Part shown: positions 22,913 to 64,000 of the stretch, piece after piece
How positions within the stretch are numbered: the first letter of the stretch is position 1
Layout: each line of letters starts with the position of its first letter
DNA from: Euleptes europaea
Taxonomy: Eukaryota > Chordata > Lepidosauria > Squamata > Sphaerodactylidae
NCBI RefSeq assembly: GCF_029931775.1
Contig: NC_079318.1
Span: 60,552,659 to 60,616,658, forward strand
Direction of reading: 5' to 3'
Length of the DNA: 64,000 nt
The notes under the pieces: generated by a model
Database searches by the model: none
The model's input: the letters and a program-made list of their open reading frames with translations, nothing else
Told to the model about the DNA's origin: nothing
Program-made: the position numbers and the translations under genes

Positions 22913-23225
22913 TGTTCAGATGATAGATTACCCGGTATCCCATTCAACAGGAATATGAACATATTTAATAAGCTCAATTAGAACTACAGACTTGCCTCAG
23001 CAGTATGGGTCTTCCTTTACACTGAAGAAGGGTTGGAACATTTCCTTTGTAACCATCTACCCCATCTTTTGTGTAGCTGATACTGTTTTCATGTTCAGTA
23101 CTGAGATAAATTGTCCCTTCCCTTGTTTCACTGTCACATTTGTTCCACAATCAAGGAATAAATGTGTGGGAGAAGTAATGTTAACAGCAAGGAAATCTCC
23201 TGGCAAAGTAATGTCTGTGATATTT

Positions 23226-24117
23226 TTTATTTGTTAAATTAAAAACAAAAATCATAAGTGAATCATGGATAACACATGGCTAATGGCAGGTCTTCCTGTG
23301 GTTATCTCTGTTGCTCTTCACAACAGTTGTTCATGCTAAAGCAGACACAGGCAGTGAAGCCAGTAAGAACGAGGCTTGTAGAATGGAGTGTATACATACT
23401 ACAGCACCATGGAGCCAATGCCTATATCCTTGTGCCTGGAGTTGTTGTCTTAGTGAGACAATGTAAACTCCTCGAATTATTTAAGTAGGCAGCATTCCCC
23501 TGCCCCTCTCTGTCTGCTTCAGAAGTACATTTCCTAGAAGCAAGGATATTCATTTGGGAAGGACCTCACCACACAAGGCTGCAAGAAGATGGGATGATAC
23601 AGTGCAAAAAATAGGTGTTACCAGGAAATATACAGGTTTGGGAGCAGGCACTGAAGGAGTGAGTAGGCCAGCTTGAGAGCACAATGGGAGAGGAACTCCA
23701 ATTCGCAGTGCTGTACTGTGGAAAGGGTCTACACTAGGAAAGAGATAAGACTGTACCTCAGCTCAGAGAGCCAGTGCTTCAAGTGAGAGCTACTGGAGCT
23801 CATTCTGTGCAATCAATAATATACAACTTGCAAACATGGTGATAAGTGCATTCATCAGAGCTGCAAATCCACAAGTATAGCAGCAGGGAGCTCCTCTTTC
23901 TAATCTGGCAGTGGTCCCATATTGATTCATTTCTCCCATTTACAACATACTCTTCTTTTCCACAAATAGTGATATTAGCATAAGAGACAGCAGAGTTCTA
24001 ATGTGTGAGGAGATTGCAGCTAAAATATCCAAAATGGTGATCAGTTTGAGATGTAGTAGGAGTATGTGAATCAGTCAGCATCTGAGATGGGTTGAAGAGA
24101 TGGCTGTAGTGGTAAGT
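23226..24117 (-). other. KLC4: Probable KLC4 3' UTR and poly(A) signal
   Basis: The sequence after the KLC4 stop holds no exon or obvious repeat. A minus-strand AATAAA sits at 23231-23226, about 890 nt downstream, just before the L2-like LINE that ends near 22910. The assignment is positional. Confidence 0.45.
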
Positions 24118-55058
<30,941 letters not shown>

Positions 55059-56259
55059 AGTCTTTCAGCTACACCCTCACCTAAAGCAGGACAGGGAAAG
55101 GGCAGAGTTTTACTGGAGAGCACAATTTCACTATTTGCACAGGGAAGATCGCAAGTCGCCACAACTATGGACCATCAGCTTCCGAAGGCGCAGAGGAGAT
55201 CCTTTACCTCTTCTTCACCCCATTTCCTGAAGAGAGGGAGAAAATTCCCACAGTGCTCCAGGGAAACAGAAAGAGATAATGTGGCACCTAACCCAGCAGC
55301 AGCAAAAGCACACATGGGCAAAAGACAGTTAAGTCAAAGCCGCCATTCTCCCACCGCCCCCACGGCCTTGGGAATCAAGAAAGCCGATTTAGCTGTCATT
55401 TAAGAGCATGAGAGAAACTGAAGCGGGCGCACCTCCTGCTTGGGAGGTCACAGAGATCCAGCTAGGAATAGAGACACATAATTCCCGTATAGTCACGGAA
55501 AGGAAGGATTTATGTTACTTTTTTCTCTCGTCTATTGAAAGTCTCTCTCTAGACTGCTATAATGGAAATGCAACCTTGATGGTCCAATCCTAGGTCCAGC
55601 ACCACAGGTGAAAACAGGGATACCACTTCTCTAAAACCAAGAGGAGCGTCTGGAACAAAGCCAGACAAATGGAGAAAGGAAGGAGCCAAAGAATTGTTTA
55701 GAGCTATCAAGCATGTTCTGTAGCAACATTATCCTAACTTCCAATTCAAGACTCTTAAGACAAGTATCGTGTCCCTTTTTCTGTGCCAGAATTTGCATGT
55801 GATATAACACCTGGAATGCACTACATAAATGCTAAGTAATCCTAAACAATGCACATACAGCGAGGATTAGAGCTCGCAAAGCCTGCCAGGCTGGCAAGGG
55901 GAGAGAAGAAACCACCACTGTACACAGGAACCTGAAGCAAAAGTGGGAGTGGAGCATGTTACAGCTGGACAGCCAAAAAGAGGAGTGAAAACCTGTCTGC
56001 AGAAACGGAAAGAGGGAGAGGGAGCTACAGATTCTGCCACAGACATCTTAATTTAGCAAAACCTTTCTTGATTTCTCATTAAAACCGCAGGATCCAATTT
56101 CTGCTGCTTCGCTGCGCTGGCTCAACCTTTTTGAAGAGGCACAGCGGCAATACAGCTAATTTTTTTTTACTACTGCAGGCAGCTCTGCAAAACACTCCCC
56201 AAAGCCCCCTAGATCCACGGCTCAACCCACCCCCACAGACTTCAGCAAGAGGCGCTTAC

Positions 56260-56360
56260 CTCATAACAGCAGCCAAAGCCGTCTGCTCAGGGGCACCCAA
56301 CGCTGCCGCTACAAAAGCAAGCAAGGCAGCCCTTGCTCACGTGATCCCACTGGCAAGAGA
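56260..56360 (-). promoter_or_regulatory. KLC4: KLC4 untranslated first exon and core promoter region
   Basis: A minus-strand donor TTATGAG|GTAAGC ends a probable non-coding exon at 56260, 1.2 kb upstream of the ATG exon. Its upstream side carries a palindromic E-box TCACGTGA at about 56337-56344, of the type bound by MITF/TFE factors and USF. The region is moderately GC-rich. The start site is inferred. Confidence 0.5.
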
Positions 56361-57031
56361 TCAAGTGATCACACTAGCCAGATGAGAAGGGGATGGAGAA
56401 AGGGAAGGAGGAAGCTGTCAGAAGAACTGCCTTTGTTCTCGGATAGTCCCACCTCTGTGTGCTCTGGACTCTTTGCTAGGCAACCGCCGGCCTCCCCGTG
56501 TTTACCACGTCCAACAGAAAGTCCCACTCGGAAATCTCCAAACAATGGAAGTCCCCCAGCACTTCAGCTCACTGGCCTCAAGGTGGCATCTCTGCCCCCC
56601 TCCCCCCAAGCTCAAGGCAGAGCATTCATTGCTTCAGACAATTAGGGAGCAGGCTGCAGGCAGAAGAACAGAAATTAGGTAGGGTAGCTGCAAGGGGTGG
56701 AGGATATCTCCGGTTCCTTTCCGTCTTCTCTTCAAAAGACAGAAGGGAAGAGAGATGATCTGGCTCCATTTGAGGGAGGGAGGAGAGCTTAAGTTATATC
56801 AGCAGAATGATCCAGCGGTGCAAGGCGGAATGGATTGTTGCAGAATGGGGGGGGGGCAGAGAGGAAAACTCTACTTGAACTAAGGTGAGGAAACCTTGTA
56901 ATCAGATCAGCCAAATCTCACTTATATTTTAAGGGGGGGGGAGTTCCTTTATCTCAAAATTTAACCCCCCCCCTATGGCCTTCCTTATTTCAGGGCTCTA
57001 CAACAGCACTGCAGGAAAGGAGAGTTTAAAT
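56361..57031. other. KLC4 upstream sequence, no gene seen
   Basis: The open frames here look random and low in complexity. G runs occur near 56848 and 56933. No divergent partner gene was recognised. Confidence 0.4.
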
Positions 57032-57039
57032 ATCTAAAT

Positions 57040-57236
57040 CAGTGGTTCCCAAACTGGGCAGTACCTCCCCCTGGGGGGCGATGGGATTACCCAGAGGGGC
57101 ACTAAGAGGCAAGGGGGCAGCAGGGGGGCACTAGAGGTGGGCCCCTTCAATTGTGTTGTTGGGATAGGGTAGGGGGAGCTGGGGTTGAATTTGTGGAACC
57201 AAGGGGGCAGTGGCCCGAAAAGTTTGGGAACCACTG
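57040..57236 (+). mobile_element. hAT MITE (CAGTGGTTCCCAAAC ends), copy 1
   Basis: 197 bp, cagtggttcccaaact to agtttgggaaccactg, with the 8-bp flanks atctaaat and atctaagt (7 of 8 identical). Typical hAT terminal inverted repeats. Confidence 0.9.
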
Positions 57237-57429
57237 ATCTAAGTAAATAAATACAGCCACAGTTATATTAAAGAAGTCAACATGATTTTAACTGGGATGC
57301 TGGCAACGTCTTCTTCACTATGTGTAGTGATAAAAAGAGCCTCCTTCCCCTGCACGCTAGTGATAACAATATCTAAATCAAAAATTACATGTGTGTGGTG
57401 TTTCTTATTTATGAGCTTCTTTATGAGGG

Positions 57430-57662
57430 ATATTCATGGCTACTAGCAAAAATGGATGGTAGTCATGATGCATACCTATTCTCTCCAGGATCAGATGAGC
57501 ATGCTGAATATATTAGGTGCTTTGGAACACAGGCAGGACAATGCTGCAGCCGTTGTCTTGTTTGTGGGCTTCCTAGAGGCACCTGGTTAGCCACAGTGTG
57601 AACAGACTGCTGGACTTGATGGGCCTCGGTCTGATCCAGCATGGCCTTTCTTATGTTCATAA
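57430..57662 (+). mobile_element. CR1 3'-UTR-type repeat
   Basis: ttagccacagtgtgaacaga, ctgctggacttgatgggcct and cggtctgatccagcatggcc, ending cctttcttatgttcat. Plus-strand copy of the repeat at 12386 and 19500. Confidence 0.7.
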
Positions 57663-57753
57663 AGAGGGTCAAGGCAGGTCACAAGAAACATGGCTCATAC
57701 AGCTGATGGATAAACAATTTTTAAGAGGAATAAATACCATCAAATAATTAAAT

Positions 57754-57953
57754 CAGTGGTTCCCAAACTTTTCGGGCCACCACCCCCTCGGTCCCACAAA
57801 CTCAACCCCAGCACCCACTACCCTATCCTATCCAACAACACAGTTGAAGGGGCCCACCTCTAGCGCCCCCTGCTGCCCCCTTGCTTCTTAGTGCCCCCCT
57901 AGGTAATCCCACCGCCCCCCAGGGGGTGATACTGCCCACTTTGGGAACCGCTG
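57754..57953 (-). mobile_element. hAT MITE (CAGTGGTTCCCAAAC ends), copy 2, opposite orientation
   Basis: 200 bp, with a perfect 8-bp target duplication AATTAAAT at 57746-57753 and 57954-57961. Its interior is the reverse complement of copy 1, so each copy arrived by its own insertion. Confidence 0.92.
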
Positions 57954-58434
57954 AATTAAATGGAATGAGCTCTTCCTAAAAGTCTGCAAGATTAGACTCT
58001 TGCCAGTTTTCTTTGGGAGGATGTACCCAAGTCATGGGCCACAAACCAAGGTGGTTCTGCTCGGTTGTTTTCACTTCTCAATTAGAGGATTTTTAGGCAT
58101 AAATCAACAGGGATGGCATCTACTCTTTTCCCTTTACTGAGGTATCAGTAAAATAAGACAAATGGGCCTTGCCAGCTCCAGTCCTTAATCTTGTTTAACT
58201 GTTGGTATCTCAGCCATCTCCTTCAAAATTCCTGTATTCCAAAGAGAAAGGGTTCTTTCTGTATGTAGAGTAGATCAGAAAGGTCATTCTCACAGCACAA
58301 AATGAGGTGATAAGGCAAAATACAAAGCACAAATCAATTCATAGTTAAATAGCCCTGTGTGGGGAGGGCCTGCACTCCGAGATTCAGGGAGGTCTACCTT
58401 GACAACCAATTTTATTTTTAAAGTGCTCTATTAC

Positions 58435-58551
58435 TAGGAGGCCCAAGGAATACTAAGGTCCGCATGTGGAGGCGAGCGATGGCAAACCACCTCCGAACTC
58501 TCTTGCCTTGAAAACTGTATGGGGTCACCATAAGTCAGCTGTGACTAGGGT
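58435..58551 (+). mobile_element. 5S-type SINE 3' part
   Basis: gcgatggcaaaccacctccg, ttgccttgaaaactgtatgg and ggtcaccataagtcagctgt. This is the tail of the family at 24355 and 48845, without the 5S body. Confidence 0.55.
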
Positions 58552-59120
58552 TGCCAACCTCCACGTACTGAGCAAGGAAGAGTAATTGTAACAAGCACAC
58601 AAGCCACAAAATTCTGTGATTCAAAGCTGAGTATATTCAAGGTAATGATGCTAAAGTAACATATGTAACTTAAACATGCATAATTGCATCAATATGTATG
58701 CACCAAGCAGTACATAAATTCTCTACAACAATATAACAAGACAGGAAAACAGTATCCAAAAGCTAAGCTGGAAAGCTTCCAAGAGCGGGGTTGAAAAAAA
58801 GTCCTGCAATAGCAATGAGGAGCACGCACACTGTAAGTGGCGAAAGGATGAGGCAGGTTGCGATCCTGCGTCTTGGCTGGAGGCTTGATAAGTATAGTTA
58901 TACACAGCAATTCTTGTGCAGACAAAAGTAGAGAAATGGTGAAAACCATCCTTACACCCCACAACAGGCTGGGTGTCCAAGGCTGAAATGAGGCCTGGAA
59001 TGTATGAGCCTTGGACTGGATCGGTAATGTTGGTCCATATGCATGTGAAATGACAAGCACCGGTTATACTTGTGTTATCATGATGACACATGAGTCCTTC
59101 GGTGAACTGCAAATGCTGCA
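58552..59120. mobile_element. MITE left end interrupted by an unclassified repeat
   Basis: tagggttgccaacctccacg is the usual MITE start, but after about 25 bp it passes into unrelated sequence. No matching right MITE end was found downstream. A minus-strand open frame of about 120 codons occurs in the insert but resembles nothing I recognise. Confidence 0.4.
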
Positions 59121-59124
59121 GTCT

Positions 59125-59370
59125 GATGCAATTTATGTGTTACATGTTTCTGAAGGATATGACATAGGTAGCTTTAAAAGGAGATTAAACACATTCCTGG
59201 AGGATAGGTCTATCAGTAGCTACTAGCCATGGTGACTAAAGGGAACCTCCATGTCCAGAGGCAGTCAACCTCTGAATCCCAGTGCCAGGAGGCAACATCA
59301 AGGTAAGGCTTCGGCCTCTATGCCCTGTTGCTGGACCTACAGAGGAACTGGGCTCTTCTAATGTTTTTAC
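59125..59370 (+). mobile_element. CR1 3' end fragment
   Basis: GSFKRRLNTFLEDRSISSY matches the CR1-type C-terminus. It is followed by ccatggtgactaaagggaac and ggcctctatgccctgttgct, shared with 12230-12385. Confidence 0.65.
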
Positions 59371-59384
59371 GTTCTCAGAGGCAG

Positions 59385-59575
59385 AGTATCTGATTTGCAT
59401 GCAAAACACCCCAGGTTCAACCCCCAGAATCTCCGGTGAAAGAACCTGTCAGTTGTGAAAGACCTCTGCCTGAGACCCTGGAGAGCTGTTGCCAGTCTGA
59501 GTAGAGAATACTAACTCTGATGGACCAATGATTTGGTTCAGTGTAAGGCAGCTTCACGTGTCTTCACGCGTGTCC
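59385..59575 (+). mobile_element. tRNA-derived SINE, Ala-like head
   Basis: gcatgcaaaacaccccaggt, ttcaacccccag (B box), then gaaagacctctgcctgagac and gcttcacgtgtcttc. The 5' end is missing. Confidence 0.7.
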
Positions 59576-59929
59576 TTAAGACTGCAGCCTATGGATTGAA
59601 CCATGCCTACAAAATGCTGGCTCATATCCTGTTTGGATAAGATCAATACTTTTTATAATGAGATAGGAAACAAGTTTCCACACAATTAACTTTTTACCTT
59701 GAGGCAAGGAACTGCCATAACTGAGCAATGCCTTTTCTCCCTTTCATCACAGACTTCACTGTATGACTCAAAGCTGCTAAGGCAACTTGAAGAAGCAGAT
59801 GCATGTTAACAACTCAAATTATCCCCCCCCCCTTTCTACAGGCCTTGTATGTGATTTAGAGATATACAGGTATTGTTGAAAGGGGGAGAATCATCAAAGT
59901 AATTGTACATATTACCCATGATGAAGAGA

Positions 59930-59992
59930 GCTTTGACTTTGGAAATGTTTGTTGGTCTTCACGGTGCGACTCGACTCTAATCTCGCTCTACA
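59930..59992 (+). mobile_element. Penelope-like fragment
   Basis: catgatgaagagagctttga joined to ttgttggtcttcacggtgcg and actctaatctcgctctac. Worn copy with part of the hammerhead-like region missing. Confidence 0.45.
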
Positions 59993-60194
59993 TATTACCC
60001 AGTTCCTGACACTGGAAGGCTAATTGGGTACGGACCTCTTGAGATTCCCCTTGCTATACAGCATGGGAGGGAGAGCGTGTGACAAGCAGGAGAAACGAGA
60101 AAGCGGGGGGCATTATATGTGGGTGGGCGAATTAGAATGCTCTTAATATGATCGATTACTCTGCTCTTCCTTGAATCCTTCTAATCATACACAG

Positions 60195-60402
60195 ACAGGA
60201 GGGGCTGTGGCTCAGCAGCAGAACATCTGCCTCACAAGAAGCAGGTCCCAGCTTCAATCTCCAGCATCTCCAGTTAAAAGGAGCAGGTAGCAGGCGATGT
60301 GAAAGACCTCTGCCTGACAGCCTGGAGAGCCACTCCCAGCAGCACTGATCTTGACAGGCCAAAGGTCTGATTCAGAATAAAGCAGCTTCATGTGTTCATG
60401 AG
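60195..60402 (+). mobile_element. tRNA-derived SINE, Ala-like head, near full length
   Basis: ggaggggctgtggctcagca (A box), caggtcccagcttcaatctc (B box), gaaagacctctgcctgacag and gcagcttcatgtgttcatga. Confidence 0.8.
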
Positions 60403-61416
60403 CAGGTTCCTCCGAGGCCAAAAGGCTGTTATTCTTCAACATTTGTCTCCAAGTGTGCTCTTGTTTTTAAATTCAGGAAAAAAAAGTGTGCCTCAGCTGC
60501 AAGGTTTAAGCAATGCCTTTCAGTTAATGGATGGGAAAATATGCAGAGGATATTCTATTGTATTGCTCAATAAGGAACCAATCATAGTATATAATAAAAT
60601 AAAAAAAGAACAGTCCTAAGCAGAGTTACACCATTTACCCCGATTAAGTGAGCTTAGAAGGATGTGAACTGCACAGTATTTAAAACCCAAAAACTACTTA
60701 AGGGAAGGCAAGACGGCAGGATGCCTGAACCATCAATTCATCTCTGGCAAAAGACTTGCAGGCTCACCTGAGCAACCAGATGGTTAAACTGAGGTACTTA
60801 TTCATTTAGCCCAAATGAAGCCAGAACTTCATTCTAGTTTGATTGCGCTCTGGATCACGGTCTGGGCCTGCATGCCCATGTTATCTTAAAGGGCTGAAAC
60901 AGCAAATAGTTCTTGCTGCTGGAGAAAAGGTGGGCCAGATGAAAGAAATGAAAATTCTTCTGTTTTACAGTTCAAGGACTTCTCTCTCCCTTCACTTATC
61001 TACCCACTCTGACAAAGTAACTGTAGAGTTCAGAAAGCCTGAACCAGTGTCTTTATTCAGAGACCTTGGCAAGACAGGCTGTTTACATTGCCCATGTGGG
61101 AATTAATGCTGCTTCAGCCCTTTGGCTACTCAGCCATTCTTAGAGCAGTAGATCACGCTTCCACACCAAGATCAACAAATACTCAAAAGGGCTTTGTGCA
61201 CAGCAACATGGAGGGGTCCTTTCTAAAGAAGACAACTAAAAATATGTTTGTGTGGCTTCAAAACATGTTGCACTTGGGCATATGGGAAACGCATTTTAAT
61301 TTCCTATGTCAGACACAGATCAGAGTATGCAAGGTGAAGTGTACCATATTCCCAATTCACAGCCTCTCAACCTGTGAGGCTGCACCTGTCACAGTCTGGC
61401 CACAATAGTCTGACAA

Positions 61417-61590
61417 GGTTGCCAACTCTTGGTTGGGAAATGCCTGAAGAACTCAGTGGGTTACAATGCCATAGAGTTCAGCCTCCAGAGCAGCCATTTT
61501 CTCCAGGAGAACTGATCTCTATCATCAGGAGAGCAGTTGTAATCCTGGGAGATCTCCAGGCCCCAACTGGAGGTTGGCAGTCCTCCACGT
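61417..61590. mobile_element. hAT-type MITE (TAGGGTTGCC family), worn copy
   Basis: aggttgccaactcttggttg to aactggaggttggcagtcct, with the family middle (ttctccaggagaactgatct). No target duplication is recognisable. Confidence 0.6.
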
Positions 61591-61889
61591 TCCCACAGCA
61601 CTATAGTAAAGCACATGCTCTGCAGGGAAGCAGATTAGGGAAGATCCTGCTAGTTAGCAGCAGCTGAATATCACCTCCCTGAGGCCAGGAAATACCCAGA
61701 GTTATAAACCAAAGGGCTCTTAGCTGGAAGGCCATGCCTAGAGCTGGGTAGAAGATCAACCAGTGGAGAGGGAAGACCAGTGTAAATACTGGGACCCTTC
61801 CTTCCCCGTCCTTTCTTTTGTTTTTCCTCTGTTTATTGTTAGCTACTTTGGGTCTCTCCCCCTGGGGAAAAAAGCAGAAGTAAACTCAA

Positions 61890-62055
61890 TAAATGGTCTC
61901 AGGTTCAGTCCCTGGCATCACCAGATATAATCTCAGCTACCAGATGTTGGGAAAGACCTTTCTCTGCCAGACAGCCATTGCCCATCAAAGTAAATAAATA
62001 CTGAACTAGGTCAAACTATGATCTGATTCAGTGATATGTTTCTCCTGGTCACTGT
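61890..62055 (+). mobile_element. SINE fragments
   Basis: aggttcagtccctggcatca (B box) then agacctttctctgccagaca and ctgattcagtgatatg. Worn Ala-like SINE. Confidence 0.5.
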
Positions 62056-62309
62056 AGATCACTCTATGATTCAGAGCAGGGTGGCTTGGAAAGGATTCCT
62101 TCAGCATACTTCATCCCCCATAAAGCAGTAGGATTCCACTCACCCCAGCATCACATCTTCATGCAGGCACTGTATTTTAAAACTAAGCCACATCCTCTCC
62201 CTACAACAGTGGTAAATTATTTTCTCTGCATACTGTACTGACAGTCCCAAGTTCAACTTCTGGTACCTCCAGTTACAAGGATTGGGTGGTGTGCAGAAGG
62301 GTAGAAGGT

Positions 62310-63195
62310 TTCCAATTGGCAAAGGTGTCAGACAACGATCTACTTTCTCTCCGTATCTCTTCAATCTATGTGCAGAACACATCATAAGGAAATCTGGATT
62401 GGCTTGAGGTGAAATTGGAGTGAAAATTGGTGGAAGGCACATTAACAATTTGAGATATGCAAATAACAACACATTATTGGGAGAAAATAGCAAAGACTTG
62501 AAATGACTACTGTTGAAGGGTTAAAGCAGAAAGTGCCAAAGGAGAATTACAGTTGAACATCAAGAGAATAAAAGGAATGACTGCTGGGGGATTACACAAC
62601 ATCAAGGTTGACAATGAAGAAACTGACACTGTTCAAGATTTTCTGTTCCTTGGCTCCATCACCAACTAAAAGAGAGACTGCAACCAAGAAATCAGGAGAT
62701 TGAGACTGGGAAGGGCAGCAGTGAAGGAACTAGAAAAATATAAGGATGTGTCACTGGCAACCAAGATCAAGTTAATTCATGCCAAACTGGACATTGAAGA
62801 AAGCTGGCAGGAAGAAAGTTGATTCATTTGAAATGTGTTGGAGGAGACTTTTACAATTACTGTGGAACACCAAAAAGACAAAGAAGTGGGTCCTGGATCA
62901 AATCTAACCTGTACTCTCCCTAAAAGCTAAAATAATTAAACTGAGGTTAATGTGCTTTGGTCACATTCTTAGAAGGCAAGAGTCACTGGAAAAGACAATA
63001 ACGCACAGAAAAATTGAAGGCAGCAGGAAAAGAGGAAGATCCAACATGAGATGGATTGACTCAATTATGGAAGCCATGGCCCTCAGTTTGCAAGACCTGA
63101 TGAGCAAGGCTGTTAACGATAGGACGTTTTGAAGGATATTAGCTCATAGGGTCACCATAAGTCAGAAGCAACGTGGCAGCATTTATCACACACAA
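62310..63195 (+). mobile_element. Bov-B (RTE) LINE 3' half
   Basis: Broken frames read GVRQRSTFSPYLFNLCAEHI, INNLRYANNNTLLGEN (where intact Bov-B has Y-A-D-D) and FGHILRRQESLEKTITHRKI with GSRKRGRSNMRWIDSIMEAM. These match the RT and C-terminus of Bov-B. The 3' end has acgttttgaaggatattagc and gggtcaccataagtcagaag. It is dead. Confidence 0.9.
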
Positions 63196-63199
63196 ACAC

Positions 63200-63290
63200 A
63201 GTACATGATGTGAAAGACCCCTGCCTGAGACCCTGTAGAACTGCTGCCAGTCAGAGCATACCGGTGTCTGACAGTTTCCTGTGTTCATGT
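63200..63290 (+). mobile_element. tRNA-derived SINE 3' part
   Basis: gatgtgaaagacccctgcct, gagaccctgtagaactgctg and cctgtgttcatg. It continues the SINE-like text seen at about 62255-62300 on the other side of the Bov-B piece. Confidence 0.55.
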
Positions 63291-63954
63291 ACCATCGCTA
63301 CGACAGATCTGAGCTGGGTCGCTGGGTATTTGCAGGAACCTGCACCAGAGCTACCCTCTCTTGCCAGAGTCTGAGATCCAGCTTATACAACTAGCACAAA
63401 CAAGAGGGGAAACTTCTTTGTTTCCTGGCGAGACTGCACGCATGAGTGGGCCCACTGGGAAAAGGAACAGCTTGCATTTAGAAAACTAGCATGCCGGGGG
63501 GAGAGTTCATTCCTGACTTCTCCCTGACATGAGCGCATAAACTGGCATTTGTGAGCCTGTTGATTAGACATGGAAATTACCAGGAGGCTTTGTAGTTTCT
63601 AAACCATTCTAGAAAGCATTTGGTCTGAGAATCATGAAGAGCCAGCAAAACAGAAGAAAACCTCCCAAGTAGAGCTTCTACAGTGACAAGAGTATAGTTT
63701 GAGGAATATGTAAAACACCATGTTTTGTCTACGTCTCCCTGTACAGCTACTGCTAGCAAAGTGGATGGATTTCTGCTTCATACAGTGAACGTGATTAGTC
63801 TATATGAGATTTCGTATGATTTCTGCTCGATTTGTGCCCTGGGGAAGCAAGGTTGTGCCTATGAAAGCTTATGACATCATGAATTAGCATCTCAGTACTT
63901 TGTTGTTTCAGCTCTATTTGTCACAGCACTTCAAATCTGCAACCTGCCTAGAGG

Positions 63955-64000
63955 TTGCCATTTGCCAACCCACCTACAGAAAAATGTCCTGTCCCTTTAA
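63955..64000 (+). mobile_element. MITE end cut by the window edge
   Basis: ttgccatttgccaacccacc then agaaaaatgtcctgtccctttaa. It matches the left arm of the copies at 9570, 10597 and 31905. Confidence 0.5.

Noticed and set aside
59385-60402. tRNA-like A and B boxes
   Set aside because: They are heads of SINEs with long bodies and no intact cloverleaf, so not tRNA genes.
63840-63900. Possible further hammerhead-like core (ggggaagc...tatgaaagcttatg)
   Set aside because: The core lacks CTGANGA and the stems do not pair well. It may be a very worn Penelope-like remnant but cannot be supported.

Overview
The window looks like part of a lizard (squamate) nuclear genome. It holds Bov-B/RTE, CR1, L2-like and L1 LINE remnants, several tRNA-derived SINE families, SINEs with a 5S-rRNA-like body, Penelope-like retroelements and many short hAT-type MITEs. 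That mix, and the dense TAGGGTTGCC...GGCAACCCTA MITEs, suggest a gecko-like squamate; the exact lineage is a guess.

I can reconstruct two host genes, both on the minus strand. (1) A SOUL/HEBP-family heme-binding protein gene has coding exons at 10515-10368, 8742-8657, 4898-4757, 4597-4414 and 4080-3906. Together they give 244 aa with every splice phase consistent. Its likely non-coding first exon ends at 20796, inside a CpG island at about 20.3-20.93 kb. (2) KLC4, kinesin light chain 4, runs from 55058 down to 24118 in 15 coding exons. These give 634 aa with every phase consistent. A non-coding first exon ends at 56260. The last three coding exons (25879-25755, 25175-25118, 24207-24118) lie beyond a 14-kb intron full of repeats and encode the KLC4-type C-terminal tail. 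The KLC4 3' end and the SOUL promoter are about 2.3 kb apart in tandem. I see no functional link between a motor adaptor and a heme-binding protein.

Layout: 1-3.9 kb, intergenic sequence, repeats and the SOUL 3' UTR; 3.9-20.9 kb, SOUL gene with introns loaded with CR1, L1, MITE and Penelope copies; 20.9-24.1 kb, an L2-like LINE and the KLC4 3' UTR; 24.1-56.3 kb, KLC4; 56.3-64 kb, repeat-rich upstream DNA with a Bov-B LINE fragment and no host gene recognised.

The most interesting structure is a set of Penelope-like elements carrying hammerhead-ribozyme-like cores. The best is at 37171-37213, with weaker ones at 15246-15277, 19751-19786, 20001-20040 and the minus strand at about 19896-19935. 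Two of these elements have clear target-site duplications (14 bp and 11 bp). No tRNA, rRNA or CRISPR locus was found.
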